Assembly (NCBI GenBank): GCA_019843655.1
Contig: JACDQD010000005.1
Coordinates: 27,228,954-27,292,953, forward strand
Direction: 5' to 3'
Origin: Lethocerus indicus
Lineage: Eukaryota > Arthropoda > Insecta > Hemiptera > Belostomatidae
Length of the DNA stretch: 64,000 nucleotides
Shown here piece by piece: positions 1 to 11,075 of this stretch. A model generated the notes under the pieces. It was not told where the DNA came from and did no database searches. It saw only the letters and a program-made list of their open reading frames with translations. The position numbers and the translations under genes are program-made. Numbering within the stretch: the first letter of the stretch is position 1; each line of letters begins with the position of its first letter.

Positions 1-284
1 ATGTTAAACGATTTGTAGGAAACATATATATGACTAAACAATCCCCCGCGACATCTCTAAGATACAGAGTCACAAGCTTTGGAATTGGATCTGCCTCTGA
101 AGATACATGCCAAATAAGGATGCATGTTCTTCATGATGAAAACAGGACAATAAACCCCTCCAAAAAGGGCACCTCCACAGTGGCAGAGTCAAAAGCTACT
201 CTAACCCTGAAAATAACAATTGATCAATATTCTGTTTGAAAAAATATAAGACAGCAATAAGAAGCAAAATACTGAATTGTGTGC

Positions 285-342
285 ACAGTATAAGTGATAG
301 TAACAGTGCAGTGAAGATGCCCAAAAAACACCCAAAATGCTA
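285..342 (+). repeat. Dispersed 58-bp repeat, copy A
   Basis: This block matches the reverse strand of 36097-36154 without gaps. About 47 of the first 53 positions agree and all six differences are transitions. The pattern is that of two aged copies of one interspersed repeat. Copy B is followed by sequence resembling a Penelope-like element terminus, so this may be a fragment of such an element. No coding capacity is seen here. Confidence 0.6.
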
Positions 343-499
343 CTCTAGTTTGATGTATATTAAAAAATATCTTTCACCTATCCCTAACAAAACAAATTGG
401 AGAAAATTACACAAACTGAATGAATAAAACAGAAGCTACTATTCAAATATATTAAAATAAGACATTTTAACTAAGTTCATTTAAATTTTAGTTAAATTA

Positions 500-583
500 C
501 TGGAATATATCAGTCCTGTTGAGCTTTGACTAACCATCATGTATAAAGTTTGGTTACGTTCTTTAACATCATATATGTTCCAC
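500..583 (-). ncRNA. Box C/D snoRNA, copy 1
   Basis: Read on the minus strand, a terminal stem (TGGAACATAT, 573-582) is followed by a C box (ATGATGT, 566-572), an internal C'-like box (ATGATGG, 534-540), a D box (CTGA, 510-513) and the closing stem arm (501-509). The 12 nt ending one base before the D box are complementary to the conserved 28S rRNA stretch CCTGTTGAGCTT. By the D+5 rule this predicts 2'-O-methylation of the G in CCTG. The same structure recurs at 952-1033. The C box has T instead of A at its last position, and the D' box is unclear. It probably lies in an intron of the minus-strand host transcript. Confidence 0.72.
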
Positions 584-726
584 AATAGAATTATGAATGT
601 TGCCTCATAAGCCTTAAATTACAAGATTTTCCCTAAATTCAGCCTTGTAAAACTGACACTATAAACTAAAAATAAGATTTTCAATTTCTCTTTGAACATT
701 TTAAAAGTATTTTAAATATAACTTTG

Positions 727-815
727 AATTCCCAAGTCCTATTTAACATTGACTAACCTCATTATAATCTTTCTTAATGAAATTAGGAATATTTAATAAG
801 TGAATGGTGTTGTAT
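727..815 (-). ncRNA. Decayed box C/D snoRNA copy
   Basis: This block lies about 225 bp from each of the two intact-looking snoRNA copies and keeps part of the core: GTTAG, AGGACT and neighbouring bases line up. The D box reads CTTG instead of CTGA, and no C box can be found. I read it as an inactivated middle copy of a tandem array. Confidence 0.4.
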
Positions 816-865
816 AAATGTTACACTAATCATTTACTCTCAACTGAAGCTTTATGGCCATTAAC

Positions 866-1458
866 CAACACGTGGTAATCCCTCCTATGCAATGTAAACA
901 AGTACATCTCACCAAAATTCGAAAATAAATTTAAAGTCGAACTTAAAATACTGGAACACATCAGTCCTGTTGAGCTTTAACTAACCATCATGGATAAAAT
1001 CCGGTTAACATCTTTAACATCATATGTATTCCATACTGATAGAATATTACCTCAAAATGAAATGAGCTTACCTGAACACGTGGTCAGACTGCAGCCACCG
1101 GACTGGGCTAGCAGAGCCTAAAACAATATTATTTTCTTTAATTAATATTGGTACTTATCTAATTTCGGAAAACTGTATTGGGTAAAAAATTTCGATAAGG
1201 CTCATAATAAAGTCAGAATCATAACGATCATACGAACGAGACTTGTAATAATCATAGCAAGATTAACGTTTTATATTACAACACAAATTCAAAAATTCTG
1301 TTCGGAAGTATTAAGAATAACAGAAAATAAGTTCAAACAAATGTAATACCAGAGGATGCATTAGATAATTTAGGATGAAACTACCAGATACTCACAGTTA
1401 GAAGATGAGAAGGTAACACGACGAAGAATTGAAGCGAAGTGAAAGAGGAAAAGAGAGG
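866..1458 (-). ncRNA. Probable snoRNA host transcript with 5'-TOP start
   Basis: The minus strand carries an 18-nt pure pyrimidine tract beginning CCTCTC (1441-1458), typical of 5'-TOP transcripts such as ribosomal protein and snoRNA host genes. Exon 1 would run 1458-1396 to a GTGAGT donor. Exon 2 (1117-1072) lies between a TTTTAG acceptor and a GTAAGC donor. A weaker related exon-like block (about 884-866) shares the ACCACGTGTT end of exon 2, which suggests that exon plus intron were duplicated together. Neither clear exon contains an ATG, so the host is probably non-coding. Downstream exons were not resolved. Confidence 0.5.
952..1033 (-). ncRNA. Box C/D snoRNA, copy 2
   Basis: On the minus strand: stem arm TGGAATACAT (1024-1033), C box ATGATGT (1017-1023), D box CTGA (961-964) and closing arm (952-960). 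The stem pairs with one G-U wobble. The guide ahead of the D box is the same as in the copy at 500-583, again complementary to 28S CCTGTTGAGCTT. It follows a well-formed minus-strand exon (1072-1117), as expected of an intronic snoRNA. Conservation of stem and boxes in both copies while flanking DNA diverges supports an RNA function. Confidence 0.74.
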
Positions 1459-1883
1459 CTTAGACCTACTAGTATTAAAACAGGATAGCCAACCCAATTT
1501 TCTTAGTGAGCTATGTAATGCGTACCTGTATTATAAAATTATTTATAGTATTATTTAAAATATCCGACTGCATATCCACATTTCTGCGTGTATAATAAAT
1601 AACTTCGTTATTAATTCTTTCAATGTGCACATTTTCTTGCAAGTTGTGTGCACTTATACTTACATATATTTATTTTCCTTTAGCAACTACTACTTATTTT
1701 TTATTATACTTCTTATTTTTGATATTCAAATGTATTTGAAATCACGTTATAATTAAATGAGTAAAACGTAAATTATTTTATACTGTAAACATGTTAAATT
1801 CAACAATCATCAATAATTCAATCAATAATTTGCTTAGCCGTGAGTGTAGATAGATAAATAGATATTCGGAATCAAGGTCTCTT

Positions 1884-1950
<67 letters not shown>

Positions 1951-3124
1951 TTAACCAACTGAAAATAAAGAAATTGCAAAATCGTGAAATACCATCCAAC
2001 TAAGATAATTATAACAACCTTAATATTTCCATTGTATTAAATAAAATTATTTGTAGGTCTGTAATTAATCAAGTATAAAATAACTGATGTACCTACTTTG
2101 TGATGCCCCAATCAAATTATAATTATTAAATGGAAAAATAATATATTGAAGTATTTTAAATATATCACATAAATCTTGATCTATCACATAGATATCATAT
2201 TGATGTGACCAATCGATCTTGGAAAACATTTCCTACCCTTTCAGTAATATGACCTTAATTACTTTTATGCTTAAAAACAATAATCCTACTTAATTATTGA
2301 TGTGTTAAATACAAATACATTTTTTTAAATTAGAATAAAAATATTTTTTAATAATACAAAGTCCTCATGTTGGCCAGCCCGATTAACTTTTTGGCTGTTG
2401 TACTTGTTTTTAACCTATTTTGGGTAACCTACTCAACCATGTCGATATCTTGGTCCCTAAATAAGGGGCAGGGCGACAGAGAAAGGTGGTAAATTTAATA
2501 AACTATTTTCTGATGTTTAAAATATTCCATTGCGCTAAATATGTAATGGCCAATAATAATCATAATATTTTAAAATTCTGATTGTATAAATGTTGTCTTG
2601 ACGCCATGACATTTCAAGTTTCAGGTTGTCTGACACTTGTTGAATCTTCTTTTAAATTCAGGGCTTTCTATAAATAATTGTTAGTTTGCATTAGTACTAT
2701 ATGCTCAAACACATCTTAATGTTCACATTGCAATAAAGGCATATTAACTGGGTATTATAAGTAAGTTTATTTTTTAAATTATTTACAGAGATCTGGTTGT
2801 CTGTTTCACTCTTTTATTTCTAAATATTTATATCTACAACAGCATATTTTCATCCAAAAAAAGGCTTATTATTTGATTTGTTCTAAAATGAAAGATGGTA
2901 TAAAACTAGAATCATTGTAGTATTATTAATTATAATTTATTTTAAACTAATTGAATTTTGTAATTAGCATAATAAAAAATACTTTAACAATGCAGTATAC
3001 AGTAGAACAATGTATAATGAATAAAAGAGGTTTCATTTTTCAATCAACAAGAAACAATTGATGTCATTCTTAATTATTATAAATAATTTGACAAATAGTT
3101 TTTTAAACTGTAATAATGTTGCAG
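1459..3124. other. Intergenic region, snoRNA host to DSCC1
   Basis: This is AT-rich DNA between the minus-strand snoRNA host and DSCC1. It contains an (AT)n tract at 1886-1945. The first DSCC1 exon, probably only a few codons, must lie here or further upstream. A perfect GTAAGT donor at 2761 could end a 5' untranslated exon, but the bases before it are not open in the needed frame. Confidence 0.5.
1886..1945. repeat. (AT)n microsatellite
   Basis: Uninterrupted AT dinucleotide repeat of about 60 bp. Confidence 0.97.
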
Positions 3125-5851
3125 TTATACAAGAAGCGTCTCAGAAGTACGAGCTGTGATAGGTCATGCCAAACTTGAAGACAAAGAACTGAGACCGTTA
3201 ACCCAAGTGATCTATATGTCTGACACGACCACAGACAGTTATAAACTTATGGAACTCAATCAAGAGATATTGACAGCACTCAAGAATAACAATGAGTCAG
3301 TTTAATTTTTTTTTTATTTATTCTGTAACAAACATTCAGAGTATTCATTCTCCACTATGGTTTCTATGAGCAGAGTCGTATTCAGAGGTTGCAAAGATGA
3401 TAAAGCTGTCCTCTGTACAGAGGATAAAACCTTTGAGGTCAAAGAAGCTGAAACATCCAATTCATTACTGTTGACCCCTGGTTTGAAATTTCCCCAGGAT
3501 ATACCATGTGATATTCCATTGAATAATGCAATCAGTGATGACCAACACCATACAAGAATACTTGAAACCAAACAGGTAAAAAATTTGTCAATTAAAATAC
3601 AGTGTAAATTTTGTTAAAGTTTAAACATAGTTTAATTAATTTATATTAATAAATGTGTTAGGTATAGGTGAAAGATAAGCAGTTAAACACAGTTTTTTAA
3701 ATAATTTTATGTATAAATAAGTATATGTACCTGAATAAGTACAGCAGTGAGAGCTCAACTAGTATGATGCACTTTTAATGAATTTAATAATAAATTATGA
3801 TAACATTCAAGCAGGTTCTTGGTTATAGGCAATCAGAACAAGAATTCTGAATTCTATTTTGCTTCTTTTGTAAAAGTAAAACAAATATATGATGATGTAG
3901 ATTATTTTTTGCCAGAAAAAAAAACAAAAATAATATTTTTGTATATTTATTTACGCCTTCATTTATAATTGTGATTAAAATTCATATTTTCAGATTTTGG
4001 GTATATTTTATGATTATATTGAATTGCGTCAGATAGAACCCAGATTATCTGGACTGCGCCCTCTCATTGTTGCATATAGGGGTTCTGAATTGGAGTCCGA
4101 CATTGATCCAGAAAGTCTACTCACAACAGAACAATTGCTGGAAAAAGTCCAAATGAGCAGGAGACAATTGGATTCAGTCCTCGAGGAAATTGAAGGCCTT
4201 CAGATACAAGGTTTGGTATGACATTTTTCCTTTTGGTATGCCCATCAAAAACCTGTTTGTTTGTACAAATGTATAATAATGTGAGCACGTGTAGTTGTAA
4301 GTAAGCATATGTAAGTGTAATTATAAGTATAAACAGAACATTTCTGTTTGTGCTTGTTTGTTATATGAGGAATAATTGTATAAATCACCTACAAAATATA
4401 ATCATTGAACAAACTGGATGAAAGATAATGTACTAGCTTTACTGTTTTAAATACATTTTCTACTTAAATATGTGTGTAGATGAGAAATATCTTTTTTTAG
4501 GGAAATGGCGAATTTTGGAATTTGACTATCATTGGCGTGCATTAACCTTTTTACTGAATCTCATAGAAGAAAATTCTTGGAGTTTAGATCAGATACCAAT
4601 TGGAGAAACCATTGGATGTTTGAAAGAACTGTTACCTAATGAAATAATGAACCACATCATACAAATCTACCTACAACCAACTGGTGCTTTCAGTGATGAA
4701 GGTCAGTATGAAAACATAACTAATTGCCATAAAATGAAAATGGATCTGTAACATTGACAATTGAAAGATAATTAATTATTTTTGGACTGTTGGTACAGTA
4801 CATATTACTGGATAAATGGTTAACTATATATCCCTTTGCCTAAGATGTCTCTTTCATCATTAAATATCCATATTTAAAAATTATGGACAGGATAAGGTTA
4901 AGAGAGTAGAACGTTTATTAGATAGGCAGTATTATTAATGTGCAATAATTAAAATATTACTGGAAAAACATTTTAGCATCTTGTGTATTTTTTAGCATAT
5001 GTGTTGCATGACATTGATTTTCTTGTTGTAAAGGATTAAATAGTAAAAAAATGCTTAACTGTCAAGAGAATGTAGAGAAACAATTTATCCTGCTTACCAT
5101 CATAATGCTTTGTAATTAGGTAATAGATTATAATTACGGAATGTGCATATATTAATTTATTTATGTGTTTTTATTTGACTAGGTGAAGAATTGTACAGTC
5201 TCAATAAGAAAAAAGTCTCAAGATTTTGTGCTCAAGTTCTATTGAGACCAGCTGAAAAGTTCAATCTGAAGGATTTTATGAATGCTTGGCAACAGAGTGT
5301 GCCTGAGGGTAATATCTTTAAACTTTTCTATAAAATTGATCAAACAGAAATTATGGCTAATGGATCATTTTGCATATTCAGATATATAATTTCATATATG
5401 ATGGTAATAATATATTAACAATAGTTTAGGTACAATAAATCTACTATGCAATATGTATAAATAAGGTATACAATAAGGACAAATGTAAAAATAAAATATA
5501 CTTCACAAATACTCTGGAAAAGGGTAAAATAAAAGTGTAGAGAATTTTGTTTATTGAACGTATTCACTTATTTATAATTCGTTGTTTTAAATCTGCCTCT
5601 ATTGTGTGAAACAGAGAAACTTAGTGAATTTTTTCATTTGGATAGACATAGAGACAGATCTAAGTGATTTAGAGGGTCTGGCATTGTACGATAAGGAAAG
5701 TAGGCCCCCAGTGATTTGGTATTGCCCTGAGGAGAGCCTGAGTGACGATATTCAGCAAAGGTTTGAAAAATTGTTTCACATAAGGACCAAGTGGACTTTG
5801 CAGCAGATATCACCTTATATCAGGTACAATTAGCATTAAAAATTGTTAATG

Positions 5852-5884
<33 letters not shown>

Positions 5885-6214
5885 TACTTAAATATAAGTG
5901 TATGTGTGTATACTATAAGATATTGTATATTACTTAAAATATTTGAAAACAATTAGAGATTAATAACATTTAGCAGAACTATGATTTGAAAAATTATTCA
6001 ATGGAGTCACATCAGTTTTCTACAGACTTAAAAACTATTCCACAATATGTATTTCAGCATACATTTTCCTGTATAGTTAATTAATGATTTCAATGAACAT
6101 GTTGACAGGAGATTAGCAACTGGTAAACAAACTGTCAATGCTCTGTTGACAAAATATGCCAGAGCTTCAAATATCAACGGAACCAAATACTATAGTTCGA
6201 GGCATGGGAAATAA
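3125..6214 (+). CDS. DSCC1: Sister chromatid cohesion protein DCC1 (first exon missing)
   Basis: DCC1 joins CTF18 and CTF8 in the alternative RFC clamp loader that handles PCNA during cohesion establishment. Seven exons fit in phase: 3125-3295, 3374-3575, 3994-4210, 4501-4701, 5183-5308, 5646-5823 and 6109-6214. Diagnostic family stretches are AVLCTEDKTFEVK and AETSN in exon 2, WRILEFDY in exon 4, WQQSVPE in exon 5, DLEGLALYD, RFEKLFHIRTKW and SPYIR in exon 6, and ALLTKY before the stop. The first exon starts in mid-codon after TTGCAG. It already aligns near residue 6 of the family, so only a very short upstream coding exon is missing. A poly(A) signal lies at 6362-6367. The gene is convergent with mRpS34. 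Confidence 0.93.
5852..5880. repeat. (AT)n microsatellite in DSCC1 intron
   Basis: About 28 bp of AT repeat just after the penultimate DSCC1 exon. Confidence 0.95.
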
Positions 6215-6869
6215 ATTGAATTTCAATTGAGTATGATAACAGAATATTTTTGTTCATTTAAAAATTGGCATCATGTGATACCAATATAAGTCCTAATTAA
6301 ACCAATGTTGCGTAAACAGTTAAGTTGTTAATAAGATTAATATTCTGAGTTTTAAACTGACAATAAATCTTGTTTATTTGGAACATTACATGGTTTATTT
6401 GGTATTTCTTTAAGTATTTATTGTAATCCTCAAAGAAGACAGCACCACATAAATTTGATATATATGGATCATAAGCACCATTTAATTATGTATATTACTC
6501 TACTTTTTTAAACATTTTGTTCTAGCTGAAATTATAATATCTAGACAAAAACCTTGTATAGTATGTTGTTTTATAAACAATCTGTATTTAAAACATTATG
6601 GCATAGGTCCAGATTGCACTCTTTCTTGTACTTGTTTTTAGTTGTAATGTAAACTCAAGGAAAAGAGTATTTAATTATAATTTTGTAACAAGTTCTGCAA
6701 TTTCTCCTTCATGACTTCACCTTTGTATGGCAATATAACATTTTTCACAAGTCAAAGTGTAAATTGTGGAAAATACTAATTTTATTTCAATATATTACAC
6801 TTGTTTTACAGTATAAAATATACAAAGATTATATTACAAAAATTAACTAACCGATATAGCACATTGTTT
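6215..6869. other. Convergent 3' region of DSCC1 and mRpS34
   Basis: This tail-to-tail spacer holds two poly(A) signals in opposite directions: AATAAA at 6362-6367 (+) for DSCC1, and TTTATT at 6781-6786, which is AATAAA on the minus strand, for mRpS34. I see no gene between them. Confidence 0.7.
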
Positions 6870-8239
6870 TCATGTTTTGTAGAGTTGTGGCTGACTAGTT
6901 GGAATGGGGAATTGTACAGGAACTTCACCAGATTCAGCTTTGCGGTAGAAATTATCCCTTCCTTTTTTCACTCTCAATTTCATACCTGATTCACAAACTT
7001 CACCATTTTTCTGTCTCTCAGTTTCGATCAAATACTAAAAAAAGAATACAGATGCATATATAACAGGCTTTTTAGGCTAAATTAGGATCAACTTAAGTTC
7101 AGATCACTCATAATTACTAATATATAGCTGCCCTTTATAAATACTAGGAATAAAAAATATGCATACCTCAAACAACTTTAAATTGCTGCTGAGTTGTATC
7201 AACATTGGTTTATAGTTTTAAAACAGAGGTAAATTAGTTTCTCTAACACAAATGAAATTTGGGATTAAAATTAAAAATACATTTCAATGTACGATTTATG
7301 GTAATTATTAAATTAAAAAACTCAATATTCTATTAATTTCAGGATTCTTAAAGTTTATTTGTTTGAGACGCTGGTAATATATTCGATGTTCAACTGATAG
7401 AGTGAATACCTCCTTTCAGTGCTCCTCAGAGCTTGGTGGTTTCTTTTCATATATATTTCAAATGGTAAGAATTTTTGCATTATATATAGACAGTGGTCAA
7501 TACTCATTAGTGTTCTGGAGTTATATGTACACTTGCAATTAATTTCCAACTCAAATTTGAAACTAAATGAAATGTAGAAATTACATTTTGTAAATTATTA
7601 ACATTGATGTATAATTGATCATTATAGTGTTGAATTGTAATTTAATTTACTTTTAATAGAGGAGGGAAGTCAATGGTGGCTGGAAGCAATTTTTGTTTGG
7701 GAGGAGTTGCTGCAACTCTATCCCACAGTTCTTTTTCTTGAGACTTAGGCACTAGTCTGTAATCTGGCTTGTAGGACACACTGTAAATTTCTACCAGTTT
7801 TGGATATCGCTGACCTCTGAACACTTTTTCCGCCCACACTCTTACTTTTCGGTTTTCCTGAAATAAAAAAAAGAATTATATTCAAAAAAAGGTGTGCATA
7901 CCTATATTGAACGAAAATGTTGATGTCATGTGTTTCCCACCAGAGTCTAGTTTGCACAATTCTACCTTGAGTCTATAATCTTAAACCTTAGTTAAATCTT
8001 TTTTTCTTAAGGTAAAAAGGTACCTGATTCTGGTCGGCTTCGACTTTCACGATCCTGATGAAGCTGGGCTCAGGGTATCTCTCCATGATATTTCTTTTGA
8101 CAAGCCTTCCTACGCCGAAATTTTTTAGATTACCCACTATTTCCCAGAGTGTTTTGCCGCAGAAATCTGTGACCCTCCCGATATATTTTACTCCCATCTT
8201 CAACCCTATCAACTTTCCAGAGAACGAACAACTTTTCAA
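6870..8239 (-). CDS. mRpS34: Mitochondrial small ribosomal subunit protein mS34
   Basis: This is a protein of the mitochondrial 28S ribosomal subunit, found in metazoa. Three exons join in phase 0: 8239-8024, 7857-7651 and 7034-6870, giving 194 residues. The family signature is clear: LKNFGVGRLVKR in exon 1 (vertebrate GLGRLVTR), DYRLVPKSQEKE and FPPLLK in exon 2, and IETERQKNGE in exon 3. The start is the first in-frame Met (MKSCSF). The mature C-terminus is rich in Pro and Gln. A minus-strand AATAAA follows the stop by about 85 bases. Length is close to the vertebrate protein (about 218). The transit peptide is short and not obvious. Confidence 0.9.
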
Positions 8240-8437
8240 GTTACCGGAATAGGTTACAAATGAGTTTAAGGTTAAGTAACCCTAACAATAACAGCCTCCA
8301 AATAATTATTACTCTATTTACATAAATTGTAAGCGTTGGTGCTAATATTAGATGTTTTTCATATGTAGATTTTTCAGTTTATTTCGATAATTTAGTTTTT
8401 GAGGAATCTTAATAGTGAATATGTAGAACGAAAGGCT

Positions 8438-8776
8438 TTATGGTGGACTAACAACCACTGCCTTCTTTATCGAGTAAACTGGTTTTAATTCGGGTTTTCC
8501 TTGATGTAACCTCACTTTTGAATTGTAAAAAGCTGTCCAGGGAACGTTAAATAATTTGTATTGGTCAGGTGTCATGGCTTTCGGTGTCTTGGGCCCAATC
8601 AGTAGAAGGACTTTGGTCTGCTTCAAATTTCCACACCACCCCATCGGTAAGGTCCGCTGCTTCAAAAGTATTTTATAGCTTTAAACACCCCCTTCCATTT
8701 AGGTATATAGCCTCATCACTTTTCTATTCGACCACATCGACACTTCTCGAATTTCACCTTGCCTGTCATTAGACAT
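8438..8776 (-). CDS. Small unrecognised protein, two exons
   Basis: An open frame from 8656 to 8438 encodes 72 residues ending KKAVVVSPP. It is preceded by an acceptor at 8657-8658. Upstream, an ATG at 8776 opens a 19-codon frame that reaches a GTGATG donor in matching phase, with an intron of only 63 bp. The joined product would be 91 residues, basic, with no membrane segment. It contains TPDQYKLFNVPW and KVRLHQGKPELKPVY. I do not recognise the family. It lies head-to-head with GLMN, 147 bp apart, and in tandem with mRpS34. Without homologs the start and the short intron are unproven. An alternative is a single-exon start at a Met within 8438-8660. Confidence 0.4.
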
Positions 8777-8923
8777 GTCTAAGTGATCTGAATATGTGAT
8801 GTATGTTGCAGACAAAATGCGATGAACTATAGTGCACCCTGAAGTCTCTCCTGAGTACAGTATTTAATGAACCAAGAACCAGTTTGTTTAGTGCATGCTG
8901 TCTGTTTATGAAGATAGGCCGAT
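8777..8923. promoter_or_regulatory. Divergent promoter, small minus gene / GLMN
   Basis: Only 147 bp separates the presumed start of the minus-strand small gene from the GLMN ATG, so the two probably share a bidirectional promoter. Just before the GLMN start an upstream ATG opens a nine-codon frame that overlaps the GLMN start in another frame. This could reduce translation of GLMN. No TATA box is evident. Confidence 0.4.
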
Positions 8924-10600
8924 ATGGATCAGCCTAGACAAAATTTTGATGACATTCGAGAACAATTGAAGACTCTGCTGAGTGATGGAGATGTAGAGAA
9001 ACTCTCAGCAGCCGTTCGAGATGTATCCGACACTGATGGCTGGCAACTTATCAGTCTTCTGTCTGACTACGTCACCTTGGAACAAGCCAAAACAAACAAT
9101 GAATTGTTTGAATGTTGTGAATCTTTACTATATGATATTTCCCAACAGTGTTTTCCTGAAGAAGTTCTTCTGGAATTCATTGAACAGGCTGAGGATTGTG
9201 ATAGCACTAAGTTTGTGATAATGCTGAAAGGAATGCAAAACTGCTTGCTCAGGTTACCTGAGAATAACATATGCAACTCCCTTGAGTGGTGCTCCAACAC
9301 CATTTTGAGGCACATCTACGATATGCCTGTACCTGATGACTTGAAACTTGAGGGCGATGAAACATTACTTCTGGAAAGTACAGATGTGGTTCAGACTATT
9401 GGAGATGTATATGCCAACATTCTGGAATTTTTCAAGCTGTCCATAGTTCGAATCGGTGACAATAAAGATTTATGGAATACAATTATGAAATGCCTACTGA
9501 AATTACTTGGTAAGCCTTTGGCCTATATAGACCTAGGCATTGGAAAAAGTAATAACAATTATAGACTCTATGCTGAACGTATAATAGGCTATATATTAGA
9601 GTCAAAAGTTGATTTGCTCGAGTTTTTGAATTTTGTTGATGTTGGATCAGGAACTGATGAAAGTGCCCAAGCCTTTGTGGATGCTGAATATGTGAACACA
9701 GCACTAGGTGTTTTCTATTATTTGATTTTCCATGAAGGCATATTGCTAGATCACATCTCATACGTTTATAACCCCATCTTTATCGTTTCCCAGACATTGG
9801 CTCTATCACGGGTATTGTTATGTTTTTCTCACAGTGCCATCCAAAAAAAGGGTCTCCTGCTGGCCCAGTCCACAATCGAAAGACTAGCCGAAAAAAGTGT
9901 GCACTACAACAGCATAGATCGTCAAGCTTTATCAAAATTTGTGGAATGTTTAGCTGGAATTATGATCTATTCTGAAGTAAAAGAGAATCGACAGGTGGCT
10001 ATAGGAGTTTTTAAAAGTGTGTTGTTCAAGCTGGATGATAGGGGACGTTATGTCATAATGGCCAACATACAAGAAGTTATCACCCAGCCAGGGTTTATAG
10101 GATACTTAGCTACGCTTCTAAAAGATATGATAGCTGAGTCCCTGGTGGAGGCTTCACCAGTGGAATATCTGAGGGGCAAATATTTAAATGATCTATTAAA
10201 TAAATTCTGTCGACTGGAGAACGGTGTTGAAACCGACCTGATAGAACTGTCTGATCAGATAGTGTCATCACTCAACTTGTTGCGTTACTTGGCTTTGAGG
10301 GATAAGGACAACATCACTGGATTCTGGGATTATGTGGACACTTTCACTACTGATTTCCTTGAGCAACTCAAGAAAGGCATAATGATCTCAAGAGCACACT
10401 ACCAGTTACAGAAAAATGATGTAGAAACCAATGTTGAAGGAAATGGGAAAGTGGAAGTAAAAATTGGTCAGGTGAATTTACCAGTCATGCCCAAGGAGGA
10501 GAAGGTCCGTATCTTGGATTTGGCCCTGAACACTTTTGATCTCATGGAAGGCCTCCTGAGTAGGCTCAATGAGTGTATTGCACTTCATAAAACTGCTTAA
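8924..10600 (+). CDS. GLMN: Glomulin, intronless
   Basis: Glomulin is a HEAT-like helical protein that binds the RING protein RBX1 and restrains cullin-RING ubiquitin ligases. The 558-residue frame has the length of the family (human about 594). It matches best at the C-terminus: SLNLLRYLALRDKDN, TGFWDYV, the SRAHYQLQ stretch, then VMPKEEKVRILDLAL and NTFDLMEGLLSR. The middle part also follows the family (LYAERIIGYILESK, then a VFYYLIFHEGI and YNPIF stretch). The start is the first Met of the open frame. Unlike its multi-exon neighbours it has no intron at all, which leaves open an origin as a retrocopy, although the frame is intact. Confidence 0.9.
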   Translation: MDQPRQNFDDIREQLKTLLSDGDVEKLSAAVRDVSDTDGWQLISLLSDYVTLEQAKTNNELFECCESLLYDISQQCFPEEVLLEFIEQAEDCDSTKFVIMLKGMQNCLLRLPENNICNSLEWCSNTILRHIYDMPVPDDLKLEGDETLLLESTDVVQTIGDVYANILEFFKLSIVRIGDNKDLWNTIMKCLLKLLGKPLAYIDLGIGKSNNNYRLYAERIIGYILESKVDLLEFLNFVDVGSGTDESAQAFVDAEYVNTALGVFYYLIFHEGILLDHISYVYNPIFIVSQTLALSRVLLCFSHSAIQKKGLLLAQSTIERLAEKSVHYNSIDRQALSKFVECLAGIMIYSEVKENRQVAIGVFKSVLFKLDDRGRYVIMANIQEVITQPGFIGYLATLLKDMIAESLVEASPVEYLRGKYLNDLLNKFCRLENGVETDLIELSDQIVSSLNLLRYLALRDKDNITGFWDYVDTFTTDFLEQLKKGIMISRAHYQLQKNDVETNVEGNGKVEVKIGQVNLPVMPKEEKVRILDLALNTFDLMEGLLSRLNECIALHKTA

Positions 10601-10853
10601 CATATATTGTGTTCATAATTGTTTGGTTCAGCTTAGTGCACTTAGCTTGCCTTATGTTAAACCTAGGAAAAAACATTGTTTCCCTTTTAGTGACCAATAT
10701 TTTGTTGTTTCTTGGTGCAATGTTGTAATAGATACTTATGAATTAATACTGCTGTGACTGTATTATACATTAAAACATGTTACATAATATATATAAAACA
10801 CCTAATATAGATTGATTAATTTAAATTTTTTTTTAATTTTTATCCTCTATTAT

Positions 10854-10858
<5 letters not shown>

Positions 10859-10933
<75 letters not shown>
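10859..10933. repeat. (AT)n(TG)n compound microsatellite
   Basis: About 47 bp of AT repeat runs directly into about 28 bp of TG repeat. Confidence 0.97.
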
Positions 10934-10949
<16 letters not shown>

Positions 10950-11002
10950 ATATTAGTTTCTAAATAATATTAAGCATGTGTTGATAGCACTGCAATATTT
11001 TA

Positions 11003-11004
<2 letters not shown>

Positions 11005-11072
<68 letters not shown>
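11005..11072. repeat. (AT)n microsatellite
   Basis: Uninterrupted AT repeat of about 68 bp. Confidence 0.97.

Positions 11073-11075
<3 letters not shown>

Noticed and set aside
1778..1999. Frames made of repeated Ile-Tyr across AT tracts (also near 11004 and 35297)
   Set aside because: Pure translation of (AT)n microsatellites.
2589..2640. Candidate first exon of DSCC1 at the ATG near 2606
   Set aside because: Its possible donors end in phase 0 or 1, whereas the next exon needs two bases from the preceding codon.
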